Positions 52,141 through 53,976 of a stretch of DNA of 53,976 nucleotides are shown here, piece by piece. The stretch lies in IMG/VR virus record IMGVR_UViG_3300030329_005429, positions 1 through 53,976 of that record. One strand, given 5' to 3'. A program made the translations under genes and the position numbers. Source of the DNA: a virus. Under the pieces are notes generated by a model. It was not told where the DNA came from, searched no databases, and saw only the letters and a program-made list of their open reading frames with translations. Positions within the stretch are counted from its first letter, which is position 1. Every line of letters begins with the position of its first letter.

Positions 52141-53186
52141 TACTCTGCCGCTCCTCCCCCAAGTCTATTCATTTCTTCTCTAAAAAGAACTCTAAGCTCT
52201 TCAAGTTGAGATTTTATCATTCTCATAACTTCATCATCTTCTTCGTCCTGAACTGCATTCGATAATTTAACCATCAATATATTTATAGAAGATTTTAATA
52301 TAACCGCATGTTCTGCAGTTTTAGGGAAATCTGATATCTCCTCATCCTCACTTAAATCTGCTGTTCTCCCTACTCTTTTTACACTTATATTATCTATAGT
52401 CCCCACAAAATCACTTTCAGGTATTATAGTAATTGCATTATTAACAGTACTCCCTGCTACTAAAGTTGTATCTCCAGAAGCTTTTTGTATAGCACTAGCT
52501 GTCCCATTTCCAACTTTAAATGAAACTCCCCCTCCACTATCGTGGGTTAAAGTCCATCTTACAATATAAGAAGCTCCATTTGCTATTGCTTTGGGATAGC
52601 CAGAATGAATAAAGGTCATATCTGCAGTATTACCTGTTGCATGTGATAAATTCTTATTTTCTGAACTCCAAGTCCAACCTGCTTGAGCATTTTGCCAATT
52701 ACTACTAGATATATCAACTTCAAAATCACCATCATATCGACCAGTATTGCTAAGTATTTGCTCGCCTTCTGTTAAGTAATTTATATAATATATACGACCA
52801 TTATTAGAATTTGAAGGCGCAGGCGACATTTTTAAAGTAGTAATTCCATCAGAAGTATCTAAAGCATATACTGGAGAGAAATCAGTTCTATAATAAATAC
52901 TATTAGAATCATTTGCTCTCGAATAATCAAGCAAAGTGACCTGAGTAGCTCTTCTTTCTACATTTTCATCTTCTCTTGAAACATCTAATATCTTGGAACC
53001 TTCAGGCATACTCCATGTTACACCTTGAGTGTCACTTAAAACAATAGGAGCAGGAGCATATTTCATTAATAAATCATTTGGAAGTAAATCCATAACTTCA
53101 TTAATAGCAGATTGATATAAATTATCTTCGCCAGTAAGCCCAGTAGCTCCTATAAGAGATTCAATTCTATCTTTGATAAGACCCAT
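52140..53186 (-). CDS. Putative head-to-tail adaptor protein, 348 aa
   Basis: This 348-aa protein has a helical N-terminus (DRIESLIGATGL, YQSAINEVMDLLPNDLLMKY), a first strand domain (VTWSMPEGSKILDVSREDEN), a carbohydrate-binding-like jelly-roll insert (about 145-270, NAQAGWTWSSENKNLSHATG) and a C-terminal helix pair (EHAVILKSSINILMVKLSNA). The outer parts resemble podovirus adaptors that dock under the portal; the insert may decorate the neck. Start shares a base with a 31-aa peptide's stop. Confidence 0.6.
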   Translation of the reverse strand: MGLIKDRIESLIGATGLTGEDNLYQSAINEVMDLLPNDLLMKYAPAPIVLSDTQGVTWSMPEGSKILDVSREDENVERRATQVTLLDYSRANDSNSIYYRTDFSPVYALDTSDGITTLKMSPAPSNSNNGRIYYINYLTEGEQILSNTGRYDGDFEVDISSSNWQNAQAGWTWSSENKNLSHATGNTADMTFIHSGYPKAIANGASYIVRWTLTHDSGGGVSFKVGNGTASAIQKASGDTTLVAGSTVNNAITIIPESDFVGTIDNISVKRVGRTADLSEDEEISDFPKTAEHAVILKSSINILMVKLSNAVQDEEDDEVMRMIKSQLEELRVLFREEMNRLGGGAAE

Positions 53187-53281
53187 TATTTACCTTTTCT
53201 TCTATTATCAGGCTTAATACCATTAACAGGAGTCCCTATATCGCTTGATTTTACCATCAGTTTAAGATTGTATGGATACAT
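53186..53281 (-). CDS. Micropeptide between neck genes, 31 aa
   Basis: ATG at 53281 to TAA at 53186-53188 encodes 31 aa (MYPYNLKLMVKSSDIGTPV and NGIKPDNRRKGK). It overlaps the previous gene by 20 bp and the next ATG by one base. A second ATG (53257) could be the true start. Coupling at both ends is the main support. Confidence 0.4.
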   Translation of the reverse strand: MYPYNLKLMVKSSDIGTPVNGIKPDNRRKGK

Positions 53282-53795
53282 TTTTATTTTTAGTAATTAC
53301 CATCCAAGCGCCATTTACAAATATAAGCCAACATTCTTGGTCTGCAGTATTAAATGTTAAACTAGTTCCATCATAAAAATTAGTTGGCTGGACAATAACA
53401 TCATTACCATTATCTGTTGTCATTCTTAAATATTTCAATTGACCTTCTTCTCCATCAGCAAACCCATGAGTAATATTAGCAGCCACAGCACTTACCATAT
53501 TTGTTATTGTAGATGTAGTATTTACATTACCCGCTAATGCAGCCATGTTTTGAACTGTAGTAGTACCTGTTGTAGTCACTGAAAATTGATTAGTCCCTTT
53601 AGTCAATGTGCCAGTAGATTCTACGCCAGCTGTAGAAATCTTAAGGGCAGATGAAGAATTAGACTTCGCTCCCTTAACTGCAGCTAAATTTCCATCTAAA
53701 TTAGCAGCTGTATGCAAGGATTCGTAATTAACTTCACCTTCTTCAACTTGTTCTCCCATAACTCCTGATGTTGTCATTATAACATTGTTCAACAT
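53262..53795 (-). CDS. Putative head/neck structural protein, 177 aa
   Basis: This 177-aa protein is Thr-, Ser-, Asn- and Gly-rich with few charged residues. It ends in a conserved-looking module GFADGEEGQLKYLRMTTD, then FYDGTSLTF and CWLIFVNGAWMVI. This type of module is known in virion proteins of aquatic phages. It starts after AGGAGAAG. It could be a decoration or neck-fibre protein. Confidence 0.65.
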   Translation of the reverse strand: MLNNVIMTTSGVMGEQVEEGEVNYESLHTAANLDGNLAAVKGAKSNSSSALKISTAGVESTGTLTKGTNQFSVTTTGTTTVQNMAALAGNVNTTSTITNMVSAVAANITHGFADGEEGQLKYLRMTTDNGNDVIVQPTNFYDGTSLTFNTADQECWLIFVNGAWMVITKNKNVSIQS

Positions 53796-53807
53796 AATTC
53801 TTCTCCT

Positions 53808-53976
53808 TTAATGCTCTATTAAAATAACTTCTCCACCATCATCATTTACAGCTTGTGCATGCACCCAAATATAATGACTATCATTTATCCCATTTACCTT
53901 TTTTTGCAATGTTTTAAATTTCAAAACAGGAACATCCATTGTTACAACTGCTCCAGCAGGCAAAGATAGAGAGTTT
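53808..53976 (-). CDS. Virion-associated hypothetical protein, 3' part (gene crosses the circle join)
   Basis: This is the C-terminal part of the 108-aa gene that starts at 258. Stop TAA is at 53808-53810; bases 53877-53976 repeat the window start apart from the mismatch at 53975. On the circle it ends 13 bp before the next gene, whose AGGAG site overlaps this end. See the entry at 1-258 for function. Confidence 0.8.
   Translation of the reverse strand, partial: NSLSLPAGAVVTMDVPVLKFKTLQKKVNGINDSHYIWVHAQAVNDDGGEVILIEH
53877..53974. repeat. Terminal direct repeat, right copy
   Basis: Identical to bases 1-98; see left copy. One mismatch occurs in the last two bases of the window (53975). Confidence 0.95.

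Overview
The window looks like the complete genome of one tailed bacteriophage, probably short-tailed (podovirus-like). Bases 1-98 are repeated exactly at 53877-53974, and one reading frame (108 aa) runs without a break across the join, so the molecule assembles as a circle or terminally redundant genome of about 53,876 bp. The DNA is AT-rich and most genes have good AGGAG-type ribosome binding sites. Tail-fibre genes carry sequence styles familiar from phages of aquatic bacteria. The host cannot be named from the sequence. I saw no tRNA, integrase, CRISPR array, insertion sequence or DNA polymerase.

Layout: two divergent transcription units start near 9.06-9.29 kb and converge near 21.72-21.88 kb. 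The rightward (+) unit, 9.29-21.72 kb, is the early/replication module. It begins with a structured leader RNA and about ten small, mostly zinc-ribbon or unknown proteins. Next comes a 580-bp non-coding block holding five tightly packed RNA-like elements, then a four- or five-gene ubiquitin-like conjugation cassette: an unknown 140-aa protein, a beta-grasp ubiquitin-like protein, an E2-like protein with HPH-x6-C, a JAMM/JAB peptidase and a ThiF/E1-like protein. A RecA-like ATPase, a putative ssDNA-binding protein, a primase-polymerase/DnaB-type helicase fusion, an RHH protein, a Gp157-family protein, a winged-helix protein, an HNH nuclease and small accessory proteins follow.

The leftward (-) unit runs from 9.06 kb down through base 1 and, across the circle join, from 53.8 kb down to 21.88 kb. 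It holds, in transcription order: a small regulator-like protein, a zinc metalloprotease, a putative small terminase, large terminase, P22-like portal, scaffold, major capsid protein, head/neck proteins, a first fibre protein, lysis genes (M15 endolysin, XhlA-like and holin-like membrane proteins), a metallophosphoesterase, a 1497-aa tail nozzle-like protein, a duplicated fibre cassette, ejection-type internal virion proteins (one with a peptidoglycan-binding motif) and a 2977-aa giant virion protein. That giant protein contains a DADGD motif resembling the catalytic loop of two-barrel RNA polymerases.

The parts of most interest are the phage-borne ubiquitin-like conjugation cassette embedded in the replication operon, and the family of closed-stem RNA elements. 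Five of these elements are packed end to end just upstream of the cassette and one sits between the ubiquitin-like and E2-like genes.
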